Shown here: one piece after another, positions 27,895 through 36,873 of the stretch
Numbering within the stretch: the stretch's first letter is position 1
Layout of the letters: every line of letters starts with the position of its first letter
NCBI GenBank assembly: GCA_947628665.1
Contig: CANRAU010000010.1
Span: 1 to 64,000, forward strand
Length of the DNA: 64,000 nucleotides
DNA from: an uncultured Clostridia bacterium
Lineage (GTDB): Bacteria > Bacillota > Clostridia > Oscillospirales > Acutalibacteraceae
Direction: 5' to 3'
Notes under the pieces: model-generated
Database searches by the model: none
What the model was told of the DNA's origin: nothing
Seen by the model: only the letters and a program-made list of their open reading frames with translations
Translations under genes and position numbers: made by a program

Positions 27895-28671
27895 ATGAAT
27901 TATCTTTTGCTGACCCGGCGGACGCTTCGGACGGCGTTTGTGTTTCTGCTTTGCGCCGTGCTGGTGCTGGCGGGGCTGTCCCGACAGTACGAGAGCCGCG
28001 CCGCGGCCAAAACACAGACGCGCAAAATCCCGATCTATTGTGTGGACACGCCGGAAAAAAAGGTCGCGTTGACCTTTGACGCGGCATGGGGCGCGGAGGA
28101 TACGCAGACGCTCTTGGATATTTTGGCGCAGTACAACGCAAAGGCGACGGTATTTGTCGTCGGGGATTGGGCGCGCAAATATCCCGACGCCGTAAAAGCC
28201 TTTTATAAGGCGGGGCACTGCATCGGCAACCATTCCGACAGCCACAAGGCCTACAGCAAGCTCTCCTTGGAGGAGATCACGGCGGACATACAGGCGTGCA
28301 ATGAAGCGATTAAGCAATGCACGGGACAAACGCCGAAGCTGTTGCGCGCGCCGTCGGGCGACTATACGAACGATGTGCTGACCGCCGCCGAGGGGCTTTC
28401 CATGTACACTGTCCAGTGGTCGGTCGACAGCCTCGATTGGCAGGGCTTAGAGGTGGAGGAAATGGTCAAGCGCGTCACGGGCGCGGCGGAAAACGGCTCA
28501 ATTATTTTGTTCCACAACGATGTAAAGAACACGCCCGAAGCGCTGCGGCAGATTTTGGCGGTCTTGTCCGAAAAAGGCTACAGCTTCGTGACGGTCGAGG
28601 AACTGATCTACACCGAGCATTATCGGATTGACGCCACGGGCAAGCAGTACGCGCTTACGGGCGACGCCTGA
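27895..28671 (+). CDS. Polysaccharide deacetylase family protein (PdaB-like)
   Basis: The 258-residue protein has one N-terminal membrane anchor (about residues 12-27), so the enzyme domain lies outside the membrane. NodB-homology motifs are KVALTFDAAWG (motif 1), GNHSDSHKAY (HxxxH, motif 2), RAPSGDYT (motif 3) and ILFHND near the end. In motif 1 the usual TFDDG is TFDAAWG, so the second catalytic aspartate is replaced by Ala, as in PdaB-type sporulation proteins. The substrate is expected to be peptidoglycan or another glycan. GGGGAGG precedes the ATG. Confidence 0.85.
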   Translation: MNYLLLTRRTLRTAFVFLLCAVLVLAGLSRQYESRAAAKTQTRKIPIYCVDTPEKKVALTFDAAWGAEDTQTLLDILAQYNAKATVFVVGDWARKYPDAVKAFYKAGHCIGNHSDSHKAYSKLSLEEITADIQACNEAIKQCTGQTPKLLRAPSGDYTNDVLTAAEGLSMYTVQWSVDSLDWQGLEVEEMVKRVTGAAENGSIILFHNDVKNTPEALRQILAVLSEKGYSFVTVEELIYTEHYRIDATGKQYALTGDA

Positions 28672-28720
28672 ACCGCGAACGCAGGCGCGGCGCACTTTAC
28701 AAATGGAATCATATACGCCT

Positions 28721-28766
28721 AAAACGGGTGCGGGAAACGAAAAACGCGGTTTCTCGCACCCGTTTT
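28721..28766 (+). terminator. Long hairpin terminator after the deacetylase gene
   Basis: AAAACGGGTGCGGGAAAC (28721-28738) pairs with GTTTCTCGCACCCGTTTT (28749-28766) along 18 positions with one G-U. The A-rich left arm and T-rich right arm let it work in both directions. Confidence 0.8.
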
Positions 28767-28843
28767 GTTGAAAGACGCGGCCTGCACACCGCCGCACCGC
28801 GCGGCGCATGGCGGAAAACCGACTTTTCGCGCGAGAATGCGGC

Positions 28844-28872
28844 TTGTCAAACGCCCAAGAATGTTGTATGAT
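28844..28872 (+). promoter_or_regulatory. Promoter for the small membrane peptide and GPH transporter
   Basis: TTGTCA (28844-28849) and TATGAT (28867-28872) are separated by exactly 17 bp. The start near 28879 leaves a short leader containing GGAGGTGAT. Confidence 0.75.
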
Positions 28873-28901
28873 ACAATCGGAAATAACATGGAGGTGATCG
28901 T

Positions 28902-29021
28902 TTGAAAACCTTTAAAATCCTTTCGGCGGCTGTTTTGGCGGTGATGTCCTTCGTGACCACCGTGCTGTGTATGCGCGACGCTGTCGAAGCGGCGAAAGAG
29001 ATGCAAAACGAGCGGAAATAG
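28902..29021 (+). CDS. 39-residue putative membrane peptide
   Basis: This short gene begins with TTG and has an almost perfect GGAGGTGAT ribosome site six bases upstream, directly behind a good promoter. The product opens MKTFKILSAAVLAVMSFVTT, with a single hydrophobic helix at about 4-23, and ends in a charged tail (RDAVEAAKEMQNERK). It could be a small transmembrane peptide or a very short secreted peptide. It lies 49 bp before the transporter gene. No family is recognised. Confidence 0.6.
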   Translation: MKTFKILSAAVLAVMSFVTTVLCMRDAVEAAKEMQNERK

Positions 29022-29070
29022 GCGGTTCGCGCTCTGCCTTTTCCCAAAAAATCAGGAAGGAGCGTCTTCC

Positions 29071-30594
29071 ATGAAAGAGAAAAGCGGCATAAAATCCATT
29101 CGCGCGTTCTTAGACAGCAAAATCGTCAAAAAGGACGTCGGCGAAGAAACGTATTTGACATGGAGAGAAAACATTTCTTACGGGCTGGGACGCGGCGCGC
29201 AGGGCATGAGCACCTCTATGACAAGCTCCAAGTACATCAACTACTTTTTGACCAATATTCTGTTTCGTAAGCTCCAAGACCCCATGGGCGTGGCTTCGCG
29301 CATCCGCTTTTTCTGCGGCATTTTTGACGCGATCAATGACCCGATGATGGGCGTTATCGTCGACCGTACCCGCAGCAAAGAAGGGCAGATGCGGCCGTAC
29401 ATTCGCTGGGCGCCGATTTTCGTTTCCATCGTGATGGTTCTGTTTTTTATCGGCAGCGGCGACGCACCCGCGTGGCTCAATATCGCATGGACGACCTTTT
29501 TGTTTGTCGCGCTGGACGTGACTTATACCGCGTTTGACATCCCGATGGGCGCGCTGGCATTTTCGATCACCCCGAACGGCGTGGAGCGCACCAAGCTCTT
29601 CGGGACAGGCTCTATTTTGCGCTCCGTGGTCGGCGCGCTGCCCATGGTTTTTGTGGCGGGCGCGAGCTGGCTGCCATATTTCAAAGACCATACCCCGCAG
29701 GCGTATTTGACCTCCGCCGTGTTTTGCGCGGTCGGCATCTTCTTTTTAACGCGGCTGACCTATCGCAACACCCGCGAACGTGTGCCGCACCATGAGGACA
29801 TTCCTTCGGTGCGGGAATGCTTTGCGCTGCTTCTGAAAAACCGCCCGCTGTTTATGCTGTTTATCGCCAATATTTTCTTCCTTTTGGTCAAAATTACCGA
29901 ACAGGTCTCGTTTTACTTTGTCGCCGATTTGATGTTCACGACCAAATACAACATTTTTATTGATATTGTGAAATTCCCCGGCTTTTTGGTCGCGGGGATC
30001 GGCGTGCCGAAAATCATCGAACATATGGGCAAAAAGGCGGACTCCAAACGCTTTTATCAGATCTGCTGCATCACGGCCATTGTGTTGCACATTCTGTTTG
30101 CGCTGTGCTGCTGGCACGGCTTGATGGGCAAGACCCCCGGCACGGCGGTATCGCTGCCGGTCGGCATTCTGATCGTGCTGTTTACGGGACTTACATCCAT
30201 TCCGCTGGAATGCAAAAATCTCATTCAAAAGGAAATGGAAGCCGAGACCGTCGATTATGTCGAATGGAAAACGGGCAAGCGCGTAGACGGCATTATGCTC
30301 TCCATTATGTCCTTTACGGGCAAAATCGAAAATACCTTTTCCGCCTCCATCGGTTTGTTTGTTTTGGGATTGACGCACTATCAGGCGCATGAAAACGGTT
30401 CTCTGGTGCAAAACGACGCGACGAACTGGGCGTTGTTTTTGCTGACGACCGTTGTTCCCGCGATCGGCTATTTGCTTATGCTCATCCCCATGCATTTCTA
30501 CAATATCACGGGAGAGGGACACCGCCGCATGATTCGGGAAATTCAAGAGAGAAATGCGCAGGACACGGGAGCATTGCATGAAACCGACGTATAA
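29071..30594 (+). CDS. GPH-family cation:sugar symporter (MFS)
   Basis: The 507-residue protein has about 12 membrane helices and GPH-family (COG2211) features: DAINDPMMGVIVDRTRSKEG after helix 2, and DYVEWKTGKRVDGIMLS in the second half. The family takes up glycosides, pentosides or hexuronides with Na+ or H+. No glycosidase is adjacent; the next genes are a phosphoesterase and a flavodoxin, so the substrate is unclear. It overlaps the phosphoesterase gene by 17 bases. Confidence 0.85.
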   Translation: MKEKSGIKSIRAFLDSKIVKKDVGEETYLTWRENISYGLGRGAQGMSTSMTSSKYINYFLTNILFRKLQDPMGVASRIRFFCGIFDAINDPMMGVIVDRTRSKEGQMRPYIRWAPIFVSIVMVLFFIGSGDAPAWLNIAWTTFLFVALDVTYTAFDIPMGALAFSITPNGVERTKLFGTGSILRSVVGALPMVFVAGASWLPYFKDHTPQAYLTSAVFCAVGIFFLTRLTYRNTRERVPHHEDIPSVRECFALLLKNRPLFMLFIANIFFLLVKITEQVSFYFVADLMFTTKYNIFIDIVKFPGFLVAGIGVPKIIEHMGKKADSKRFYQICCITAIVLHILFALCCWHGLMGKTPGTAVSLPVGILIVLFTGLTSIPLECKNLIQKEMEAETVDYVEWKTGKRVDGIMLSIMSFTGKIENTFSASIGLFVLGLTHYQAHENGSLVQNDATNWALFLLTTVVPAIGYLLMLIPMHFYNITGEGHRRMIREIQERNAQDTGALHETDV

Positions 30595-31999
30595 ATTTAC
30601 CGTGGTCGCCGACCCGCATTATTATGACGCATCCTTAGGGGTGACGGGTGAAAGCTATGCCCTTCGCAGCGGCTCCGATCAAAAATGTCTTGCCGAGACG
30701 GGCGCGCTTTTGGACGCGGCGTTCAGGAAGCTCGCCGCAAGCGATACGCAGGCGGTTTTGATTGCGGGCGACCTTACCAACGACGGCGAACGCGTCTGCC
30801 ATGAAAAAATGCTCGAAAAACTGCGGGCGTTAAGACTGAAAAAGCCCGTTTACGTGACCACCGCCACACATGACTGGTGCTGTGACCAAAATCCGCGCCG
30901 TTTCGACGGGGACAAGGTGTATCATGATGTGGAAACGGTGTCGTCCGAAGAATTGTATGCGCTCTATGACGAGTTCGGCACGGGAGCGGCGCGCGACCGC
31001 TTTGTGACCCACCTCGGTACGGCGTCATACCTTGCCGATCTGTCGGAGGACGTTGTTTTGTTGGCGCTCAACGACGATCAGAACGGGAAGGGCAGGGCAG
31101 GCTACACGCCCGCACATTTGAATTGGATACGAAAAACCATCCGCCGCGAATCCGAAAACGGCAAAACCGTGATCGCCATGCAGCATCACCTTTTGTATCC
31201 GCATTTGTCCCCGCTGCTGACCGAACACGCCTGCTGCGGGGATCATGAGGAATTGCTCCGGCTTTTGAGCGAAGCGGGACTTCGCTTCTTGTTTGTCGGC
31301 CACTCGCATTTGCAGCGGATCGACCGTTATGTCTCCCCCAAGGGGCGGGAGCTGTACGAGATCAACGTCGGCGCTTTGTGCGGCTATCCCGCGCCGATGG
31401 TCGAGGTCACGCTCACAGAGGACAGCGTTTCCATCGATACCGTACATCCCGATACCTTTTGTTACGGCGGTGCGACCTACGATGTGCAAAGCTATTTGGA
31501 GATACACGCGGTACATATGCTCGGCGGTCTGCTGGACGTCCTGGCGCATGGCACGCGCGAACAGGCGGCCAAGGGGCTTGCGGCATTCAATATCCGAAAC
31601 AGCGAAGCGATCGTGCGGCGATACGGCGCGCTGCTTCGCAAGGCGTCTATGATCGTGCAGACCACGACCGTAGGCAGCGTCGGAAAACATTTGAATCGCT
31701 TGCCCGGCGGTCCGTTTTTTGACAAAGCGGATCTTAGGGCTTTGGCGAAAGTACCGCTGACCGACACGATTTACGCATTCTTCCTGTCCGCGCTGTCGGG
31801 CGAACCCGTCGAAACCGGCCAAAGCGCCGCGTATACGCGCGTTTTGCGCGCGGCGGCGGGCATTCCCCGCATATGCCTTGGAAAATGCGGCAAAAAGGCC
31901 GAGGCGGTGGGCGAAGAACTTGAACGTGCGCTGTGTGAAATTCTGACGGGCGGGGAACTCGACAACAATCATCTTACAGTGAAAAGGCGGCAGATATGA
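30578..31999 (+). CDS. Calcineurin-like metallophosphoesterase
   Basis: The 473-residue protein has the ordered metal motifs of the family: VVADPHYYD, GDLTNDGE, a THD in ATHDWC where GNHD is usual, MQHHLLY and VGHSH. About 200 C-terminal residues form a helical extension of unknown role. No signal peptide is visible. It starts inside the transporter gene behind CGGGAGC, so the two are coupled. Candidate substrates are phosphodiesters or nucleotides. Confidence 0.85.
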   Translation: MKPTYKFTVVADPHYYDASLGVTGESYALRSGSDQKCLAETGALLDAAFRKLAASDTQAVLIAGDLTNDGERVCHEKMLEKLRALRLKKPVYVTTATHDWCCDQNPRRFDGDKVYHDVETVSSEELYALYDEFGTGAARDRFVTHLGTASYLADLSEDVVLLALNDDQNGKGRAGYTPAHLNWIRKTIRRESENGKTVIAMQHHLLYPHLSPLLTEHACCGDHEELLRLLSEAGLRFLFVGHSHLQRIDRYVSPKGRELYEINVGALCGYPAPMVEVTLTEDSVSIDTVHPDTFCYGGATYDVQSYLEIHAVHMLGGLLDVLAHGTREQAAKGLAAFNIRNSEAIVRRYGALLRKASMIVQTTTVGSVGKHLNRLPGGPFFDKADLRALAKVPLTDTIYAFFLSALSGEPVETGQSAAYTRVLRAAAGIPRICLGKCGKKAEAVGEELERALCEILTGGELDNNHLTVKRRQI

Positions 32000-32490
32000 A
32001 AACTTTGATCGTGTATGCGACCCACAACGGCTCTACCGAAAAGGCGGCGAGGCTGATCGCGTCCAAGCTTCACGGGTGTGACGTAAAAAACATCGCAAAA
32101 GAGTGTTTTGACCTTTCTTCATATGATCGGGTGCTGGTGGGCAGCAATATCCGCATGGGTACGATAGACCGCAAGATCCGTCAGCTGCTGCTCTCCGAGA
32201 TCGGCACGCTGCTGAAAAAACAGCTTGGGCTGTTTCTCTGCTGTGCCTTTTATGAGAACGGGGAATTGTATTTTCGCAACAACGTCCCCGAACAGCTTTT
32301 ACGCCACGCCAAAGCCGCAGAGACGCTCGGCGGCGCGTTCGACGTTCAAAATTTAAGGGGCTTGGATAAGATCGCCGGCAAAATGGTGCGCAAGGCCGAT
32401 CACGACCGGGGGATTTTGCGAACCTTCTCTTTACAAATCGACAGAATCGACGCGTTTGTTCAGAAACTCGGGGATGCAACCGATAGTTGA
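31996..32490 (+). CDS. Flavodoxin-domain protein (HemG-like)
   Basis: The 164-residue protein starts with the FMN phosphate loop TLIVYATHNGSTEKAA and has VGSNIRMGTI at the second flavin loop. This fits the flavodoxin_5 family, which includes menaquinone-dependent protoporphyrinogen oxidase HemG. No haem genes are nearby, so a general redox role is equally possible. It overlaps the upstream stop as ATGA. Confidence 0.8.
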   Translation: MKTLIVYATHNGSTEKAARLIASKLHGCDVKNIAKECFDLSSYDRVLVGSNIRMGTIDRKIRQLLLSEIGTLLKKQLGLFLCCAFYENGELYFRNNVPEQLLRHAKAAETLGGAFDVQNLRGLDKIAGKMVRKADHDRGILRTFSLQIDRIDAFVQKLGDATDS

Positions 32491-32680
32491 TAAACGATCG
32501 CAACCGTAAGTTGCCGCAAAATGTGCTTTGCAAGGCGAAGTGGATAGCGCAACCGCAGGAAAAAGAGTAGGATTGGGATTGGAACGAAGCATTTCGACAT
32601 GTAAAAGAAAGGAACGGTACGAAGCGCGGCACAGAGGCTTGATCGGCTGACGGGAGCGGTCGTACCAAAGGGAAATTCCA

Positions 32681-33352
32681 ATGAGCTATTTAGACAAAAT
32701 CACACTGCACGCGTATTCCCGCAAAGAGGATTGGCTGAATTCCATTTCGCATATGGTCGGCGGCGGACTTGCCGTTTTGGCGCTGCTTTTGTGCCTTATA
32801 CGCGCGATCATTGTGCGGCGGTGGGATTATGCGCTTTTGAGCCTGCTTTACGGGATTACCATGATCGCCATGTATGCCTGCTCGTCGGTGTATCACGCGC
32901 TGCGGCCGAACCGGGGCAAAAAAGCGATGCGCATGGTGGATCACGCCATGATCTACCCCATGATCGCAGGCACGATCACACCGTTTGCGGTGCTGGTGAT
33001 CGTACCCGTGCGCCCTCTGCTCGGGTGGGTGCTGGTCGCGGTCGCCTGGGTCGTGGTGGCGGCGGCTGTCCCCGTGACGCTGACGCTGTTCAACAAAACC
33101 AAAATTATACAGATCGTTTTGTATCTGGCGCTCGGCTGGATGATCGTTATGGCCGTTCGGGTGCTGTGGCAACAGTTGGATCGGACGGGGCTGTGGCTGC
33201 TGTTGAGCGGCGGGATCGCGTATACGGTGGGCGCGTTGCTGTACGGGCTCGGTGCAAAAAGAGCGTATCTGCACAGCGTGTTCCACTTTTTCGTGCTCAT
33301 CGGTTCGATTTTGCATTTTCTGTCTTTGTACCTGTATGTTTTTGTCAAATAG
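32681..33352 (+). CDS. Hemolysin III / PAQR family membrane protein
   Basis: The 223-residue protein has seven predicted helices and the PAQR ligands: NSISHMVGG early, SSVYHALRP, DHAMIYPMIAGTITP, and HSVFHFFVLIG near the end. The His/Asp set forms a metal site in this family, where hydrolase activity toward ceramide-like lipids has been suggested. The name hemolysin III is historical. The 190 bp upstream holds no clear gene. Confidence 0.88.
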   Translation: MSYLDKITLHAYSRKEDWLNSISHMVGGGLAVLALLLCLIRAIIVRRWDYALLSLLYGITMIAMYACSSVYHALRPNRGKKAMRMVDHAMIYPMIAGTITPFAVLVIVPVRPLLGWVLVAVAWVVVAAAVPVTLTLFNKTKIIQIVLYLALGWMIVMAVRVLWQQLDRTGLWLLLSGGIAYTVGALLYGLGAKRAYLHSVFHFFVLIGSILHFLSLYLYVFVK

Positions 33353-33387
33353 GCAGGATTTTTCCCTGCCGAATTTAGAAAAAACGG

Positions 33388-33416
33388 TTGACAAGGGTTG
33401 ACAATTTTGATAAAAT
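33388..33416 (+). promoter_or_regulatory. Promoter of rplU-prp-rpmA
   Basis: TTGACA (33388-33393) and TAAAAT (33411-33416) are separated by 17 bp. A second TTGACA at 33398 is too close to serve as the -35. Confidence 0.88.
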
Positions 33417-33422
33417 ACCCTT

Positions 33423-33510
33423 TGCCGCATATTAGGGGGCGGTATATTTGTATGCCGCAAGTGGATTTTCCCGCCTCCGATAGCGAGTCTATAGTAAAGC
33501 AGGTCAAACT
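33423..33510 (+). promoter_or_regulatory. Candidate L21 leader RNA
   Basis: The leader of about 88 nt contains GCGGTAT..(A/T loop)..GTATGCCGC, then AGTGGATTTTCCCGCCT. Firmicute rplU genes commonly carry a conserved L21 leader used for autogenous control, and position and size fit. I could not align it to the known consensus. Confidence 0.5.
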
Positions 33511-33822
33511 ATGTACGCAGTAATCGAAACCGGCGGCAAGCAGTACAAGGTACAGCCCGGCGACGTTATTTTCGTCGAGAAGCTTGCGGTCGAAGAAAAC
33601 GCAGAAGTCACCTTTGACAAGGTGATCGCAGTCGGCGCAGACGATGGGATCAAGGTCGGCAAGCCCTATGTGGAGGGCGCGACCGTGACCGCGAAGGCGC
33701 TGAAAAACGGCAAGGGCAAAAAGATCGTGGTGTTCACCTATAAGCCCAAGAAGAACGAAAAGCGCAAAAAAGGCCATCGTCAGCCCTATACGAAGGTTGA
33801 GATCGCCGAGATCCGCGCATAA
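33511..33822 (+). CDS. rplU: 50S ribosomal protein L21
   Basis: The 103-residue protein begins [20 protein letters not shown] and ends with [17 protein letters not shown], diagnostic for L21. It is the first gene of the three-gene operon with prp and rpmA. Confidence 0.98.
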   Translation: MYAVIETGGKQYKVQPGDVIFVEKLAVEENAEVTFDKVIAVGADDGIKVGKPYVEGATVTAKALKNGKGKKIVVFTYKPKKNEKRKKGHRQPYTKVEIAEIRA

Positions 33823-34140
33823 ATGATCGTTGCAAAATTTTGTTTCGGGGAGAACGGCGGCGCGGCGGGCTTTACCGTGCGCGGCCACGCGGGGAACGCG
33901 CCTGCGGGCGAGGACATCGTCTGTGCGGCGGTTTCTTCGGCGGTCTATATGGCGGCCAACACCATTACGGAGGTGCTTCGGCTAACGCCTTCGATCACCG
34001 AGCGCGAGGGGCTTTTGACCCTGTGCCTTGGGGCGGAGCAAACCGAGGCGGCGCAGGTGATCCTGCAAGGTCTTTGGCTGCACTTGACCGCACTTTCCGA
34101 GCAATATCCCGATTTTATCCAAGTTGAAAGAGGTGCTTGA
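33823..34140 (+). CDS. prp: Ribosomal-processing cysteine protease Prp
   Basis: The 105-residue protein has the Prp pattern GHAG (catalytic His) followed by EDIVCAAVS (catalytic Cys). It starts immediately after the rplU stop and sits directly before rpmA. In Firmicutes, Prp removes the N-terminal extension of L27, and the L27 here carries that extension. Confidence 0.95.
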   Translation: MIVAKFCFGENGGAAGFTVRGHAGNAPAGEDIVCAAVSSAVYMAANTITEVLRLTPSITEREGLLTLCLGAEQTEAAQVILQGLWLHLTALSEQYPDFIQVERGA

Positions 34141-34142
34141 TA

Positions 34143-34427
34143 ATGCTTAAGATCAATATTCAGTTATTTGCACACAAAAAAGGTATGGGTTCCACCAAAA
34201 ACGGCCGTGATTCGGAATCCAAAAGACTCGGCGTGAAGCGCGCGGACGGGCAGTTCGTTTTGGCGGGCAACATTCTCGTCAGACAGCGCGGTACGCATAT
34301 CCATCCCGGTGAGAATGTCGGCAAAGGCTCCGACGACACGCTCTTTGCCAAAGTGGACGGCACGGTGCGCTTTGAGAGAATGGATAAGGATCGTAAAAAG
34401 GTCAGCGTTTACGCCGTCGAGCAGTAA
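34143..34427 (+). CDS. rpmA: 50S ribosomal protein L27 with cleavable N-terminal extension
   Basis: The 94-residue protein begins [20 protein letters not shown]. The LFA/HKKG junction matches the Firmicute processing site, where Prp cuts after the FA to expose the tail that reaches the peptidyl-transferase centre. The ATG at 34143 is chosen; a TTG two codons earlier is also in frame. Confidence 0.97.
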   Translation: MLKINIQLFAHKKGMGSTKNGRDSESKRLGVKRADGQFVLAGNILVRQRGTHIHPGENVGKGSDDTLFAKVDGTVRFERMDKDRKKVSVYAVEQ

Positions 34428-34454
34428 CGAAAAACCGAAAACCGAGAACCGCAA

Positions 34455-34482
34455 GGGCAGAGGATTCCTCTGCCCCTTTTTT
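34455..34482 (+). terminator. Intrinsic terminator after rpmA
   Basis: GGGCAGAGG (34455-34463) and CCTCTGCCC (34467-34475) form a perfect stem with a three-base loop, followed by CTTTTTT. Confidence 0.92.
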
Positions 34483-34586
34483 AAACGCGGCGAAGATTTG
34501 CTCTTCGGTGCGGCAAAGGCGAAAACGAAAGATAAAGATTGATTTTTGTCGAAAGACCATATATACTATAAACAGAGGGAAATACC

Positions 34587-35702
34587 ATGGATATCCGATT
34601 TGCAGCGCCGTGTCTGTTTGGGCTGGAAAGTTTGGTCGCCGACGAGCTGCGCGACATGGGCGCACGGGAGGTCGCGCCGGAAAACGGACGGGTCTTTTTT
34701 TCGGGAGACGAAGCGCTCCTTGCCCGCGCCAACATCTGTTCGCGCTATGCCGAACGGATTTTGGTGGTGCTGGGCAACTTTACGGCGCATACCTTTGAAG
34801 AGCTGTTTCAGGGCGTGAAGGCTTTGCCGCTGGAACAATGGATCGGCGAATACGACGAATTTCCGGTCAAAGGGCATACGCTGAAATCCGATCTGCACAG
34901 TGTCAGCGACTGTCAGGCCATCATCAAAAAGGCGGCGGTGCAGCGGCTGCAAACCTGCTATCACACCGATTGGTTTGAAGAAAGCGGCCCGCGCCACCGT
35001 TTGGAATTCTCTGTTTTGAAAAACAGGGTGCATTTGTTTTTGGATACGACGGGCGCACCGCTCTATAAGCGCGGCTATCGGCAGGAGACCAACGCCGCGC
35101 CGCTGCGCGAGACTTTGGCGGCGGCGCTGTGTGCGCTCTCCCGCTTGCGGCCGTATCACACGCTGTACGATCCGATGTGTGGTTCGGGTACGATCCTCAT
35201 TGAGGGCGCGATGCTCGCCATGCACATAGCGCCGGGGCTGAAACGCCCGTTTGCAGCGGAGCGGTTTGAACAGATCCCGCAAGCCGTTTGGGAAGAAGAA
35301 CGCGAAAAAGCGGCGGCTGCGGCGATCCCCGCCCCCGACTTTCACGCATACGGCGCGGATATTGACCCCGAGGCACTGCGTTTCACGCGGGAAAACGCCC
35401 TGCGCGCGGGGGTCTCGGACAAAATTTCGCTGTCGCGTGCCGACATACGGGATTTCAAGCCCCAAACCGAGCGCGGTACGGTGATCACAAATCCGCCCTA
35501 CGGCGAACGCTTGCAGGACACGCGCACCGCAGCAGAGCTTGTGCGCATCATGGGCGAAGTGTTCCCGCGTGTACACGGCTTCAGCTACAGCATCATCAGC
35601 CCCGAAGCGGACTTTGAAACGCTTTTCGGCAGAAGCGCGGACAAACGCCGCAAGCTCTATAATGGTATGATTCCTTGTCAGGTGCATATGTATTTTAAAT
35701 AG
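34587..35702 (+). CDS. THUMP-domain 23S rRNA (guanine) methyltransferase (RlmL/YpsC-like)
   Basis: The 371-residue protein has an N-terminal THUMP region. A class I methyltransferase follows with the SAM motif YDPMCGSGTILIEGAML and the catalytic NPPYGERL typical of N2-guanine methylation. It matches the short Gram-positive YpsC/RlmL form without the RlmK fusion. It has its own promoter-like region 160 bp after rpmA. Confidence 0.88.
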   Translation: MDIRFAAPCLFGLESLVADELRDMGAREVAPENGRVFFSGDEALLARANICSRYAERILVVLGNFTAHTFEELFQGVKALPLEQWIGEYDEFPVKGHTLKSDLHSVSDCQAIIKKAAVQRLQTCYHTDWFEESGPRHRLEFSVLKNRVHLFLDTTGAPLYKRGYRQETNAAPLRETLAAALCALSRLRPYHTLYDPMCGSGTILIEGAMLAMHIAPGLKRPFAAERFEQIPQAVWEEEREKAAAAAIPAPDFHAYGADIDPEALRFTRENALRAGVSDKISLSRADIRDFKPQTERGTVITNPPYGERLQDTRTAAELVRIMGEVFPRVHGFSYSIISPEADFETLFGRSADKRRKLYNGMIPCQVHMYFK

Positions 35703-35767
35703 GCATAGACTGACCCTCCGAGACGGTCAGCCAAGAACCATTTTGCAAAGGAATAGGTGAGCGATTT

Positions 35768-36694
35768 ATGAAGTATTGTTTTGTAGTCAACCCTACTTCC
35801 GGAAAGGGAAAATCCGCCCCGGAGTTCATCCCGAAGATCCAGGCGTATTTTGCCGCGCATCCTGAGTTGTCGTGGGATCTGTATGTCACGCCGGCAAAGG
35901 GCAGCGGGCAGACGTATGTCGAGAAAATTGCCGCAGAGGGCGAACCCGTGCGCTTTTACGCCTGCGGCGGCGACGGCACACTGTATGAGGTCGTCAACGG
36001 CGCATACAAATACCCGAACGCCGCAGTCGGGATCATCCCCTTGGGCTCGGGCAACGATTTTGCGCGTGTTTTCGGCGGCAGCAAAAAGCTGTTCGATATT
36101 GACGCGCAGGTCAATGGCGAAACGCGGAAATTTGATTTGATCGATGCGGGCGGCCATGTCGCGATCAACCAATGCTCCATGGGCATCGACGCGGAGGTGT
36201 GCGCCAAACAGGCGTATTTCAAAAAAATCCCGGGCATCGGCGCGGAATTTGCCTATACCGTGTCGCTGTTTTATTGCCTGTTCCGTCGCCTGAACAACGA
36301 ATTCAAGGTCGTCGTTGACGACGGCGAGACCGATGAGGGTACCATGCTGTTTTCTCTTTGCGGCAATGCCCGTTGGTACGGCGGCGGCTACAAGGGCGCG
36401 CCGAAAGCGCTTCCCGACGACGGCCTTTTGGATTTCATCATCGTCCGCAAAACCGTCGGCCGCTTAAAACTGGCGGGGCTGATCAACAAATATAAGCGCG
36501 GCGAGCATTTGGGATGGGATTTCACCAACTTCGTCCGCGGCAAGAAAATGCAGATTTTCAGCAAAGCTCCTGCGGCGGTCAATGTGGACGGCGAATGCGA
36601 GTACGTGACCGAAAGCACATTCCGCATTTTGGAATCCGCCATAGATTTCATTATCCCCGATGTCGAGGCTTATGAAGCGACCATGCGCAAATAA
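35768..36694 (+). CDS. Diacylglycerol kinase-family lipid kinase
   Basis: The 308-residue protein starts CFVVNPTSGKGKSA, then has the ATP motif CGGDGTLYEVVNG and PLGSGNDFAR, the YegS/BmrU/DagK family signature. It phosphorylates a lipid such as diacylglycerol at the membrane surface. A paralogue lies at 49396. It is transcribed alone between a methyltransferase and a transporter with its own promoter. Confidence 0.88.
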   Translation: MKYCFVVNPTSGKGKSAPEFIPKIQAYFAAHPELSWDLYVTPAKGSGQTYVEKIAAEGEPVRFYACGGDGTLYEVVNGAYKYPNAAVGIIPLGSGNDFARVFGGSKKLFDIDAQVNGETRKFDLIDAGGHVAINQCSMGIDAEVCAKQAYFKKIPGIGAEFAYTVSLFYCLFRRLNNEFKVVVDDGETDEGTMLFSLCGNARWYGGGYKGAPKALPDDGLLDFIIVRKTVGRLKLAGLINKYKRGEHLGWDFTNFVRGKKMQIFSKAPAAVNVDGECEYVTESTFRILESAIDFIIPDVEAYEATMRK

Positions 36695-36756
36695 GCGAAG
36701 CGTCCGCTTTGTGAAAATGACGGAAAACGCGCGGCTTAGTTTGTACGAAATGCACA

Positions 36757-36785
36757 TTGCGCTTTGAAAAGCATTGCGGTATAAT
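36757..36785 (+). promoter_or_regulatory. Promoter of the second GPH transporter
   Basis: TTGCGC (36757-36762) lies 17 bp before a perfect TATAAT (36780-36785). Transcription would begin near 36792, about 13 bases before a terminator-like hairpin. Confidence 0.78.
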
Positions 36786-36804
36786 AGCTATGATTCGGAA
36801 AGAG

Positions 36805-36827
36805 GCGTCTTTCACAGACGCTTTTTT
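36805..36827 (+). terminator. Leader terminator/attenuator before the GPH transporter gene
   Basis: GCGTCT and AGACGC pair across a five-base loop and are followed directly by TTTTTT. It lies between the promoter and the gene start at 36874, so it would cut most transcripts unless bypassed. Confidence 0.6.
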
Positions 36828-36873
36828 CCATTTTAAACCTACCGAAAGCGATTTCGGGGAAATGGGGGATTTT

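Noticed and set aside
36757-36873. Longer N-terminus for the second GPH transporter
   Set aside because: The extension would be encoded by the promoter and the terminator hairpin, and it lacks the family's membrane-helix start.
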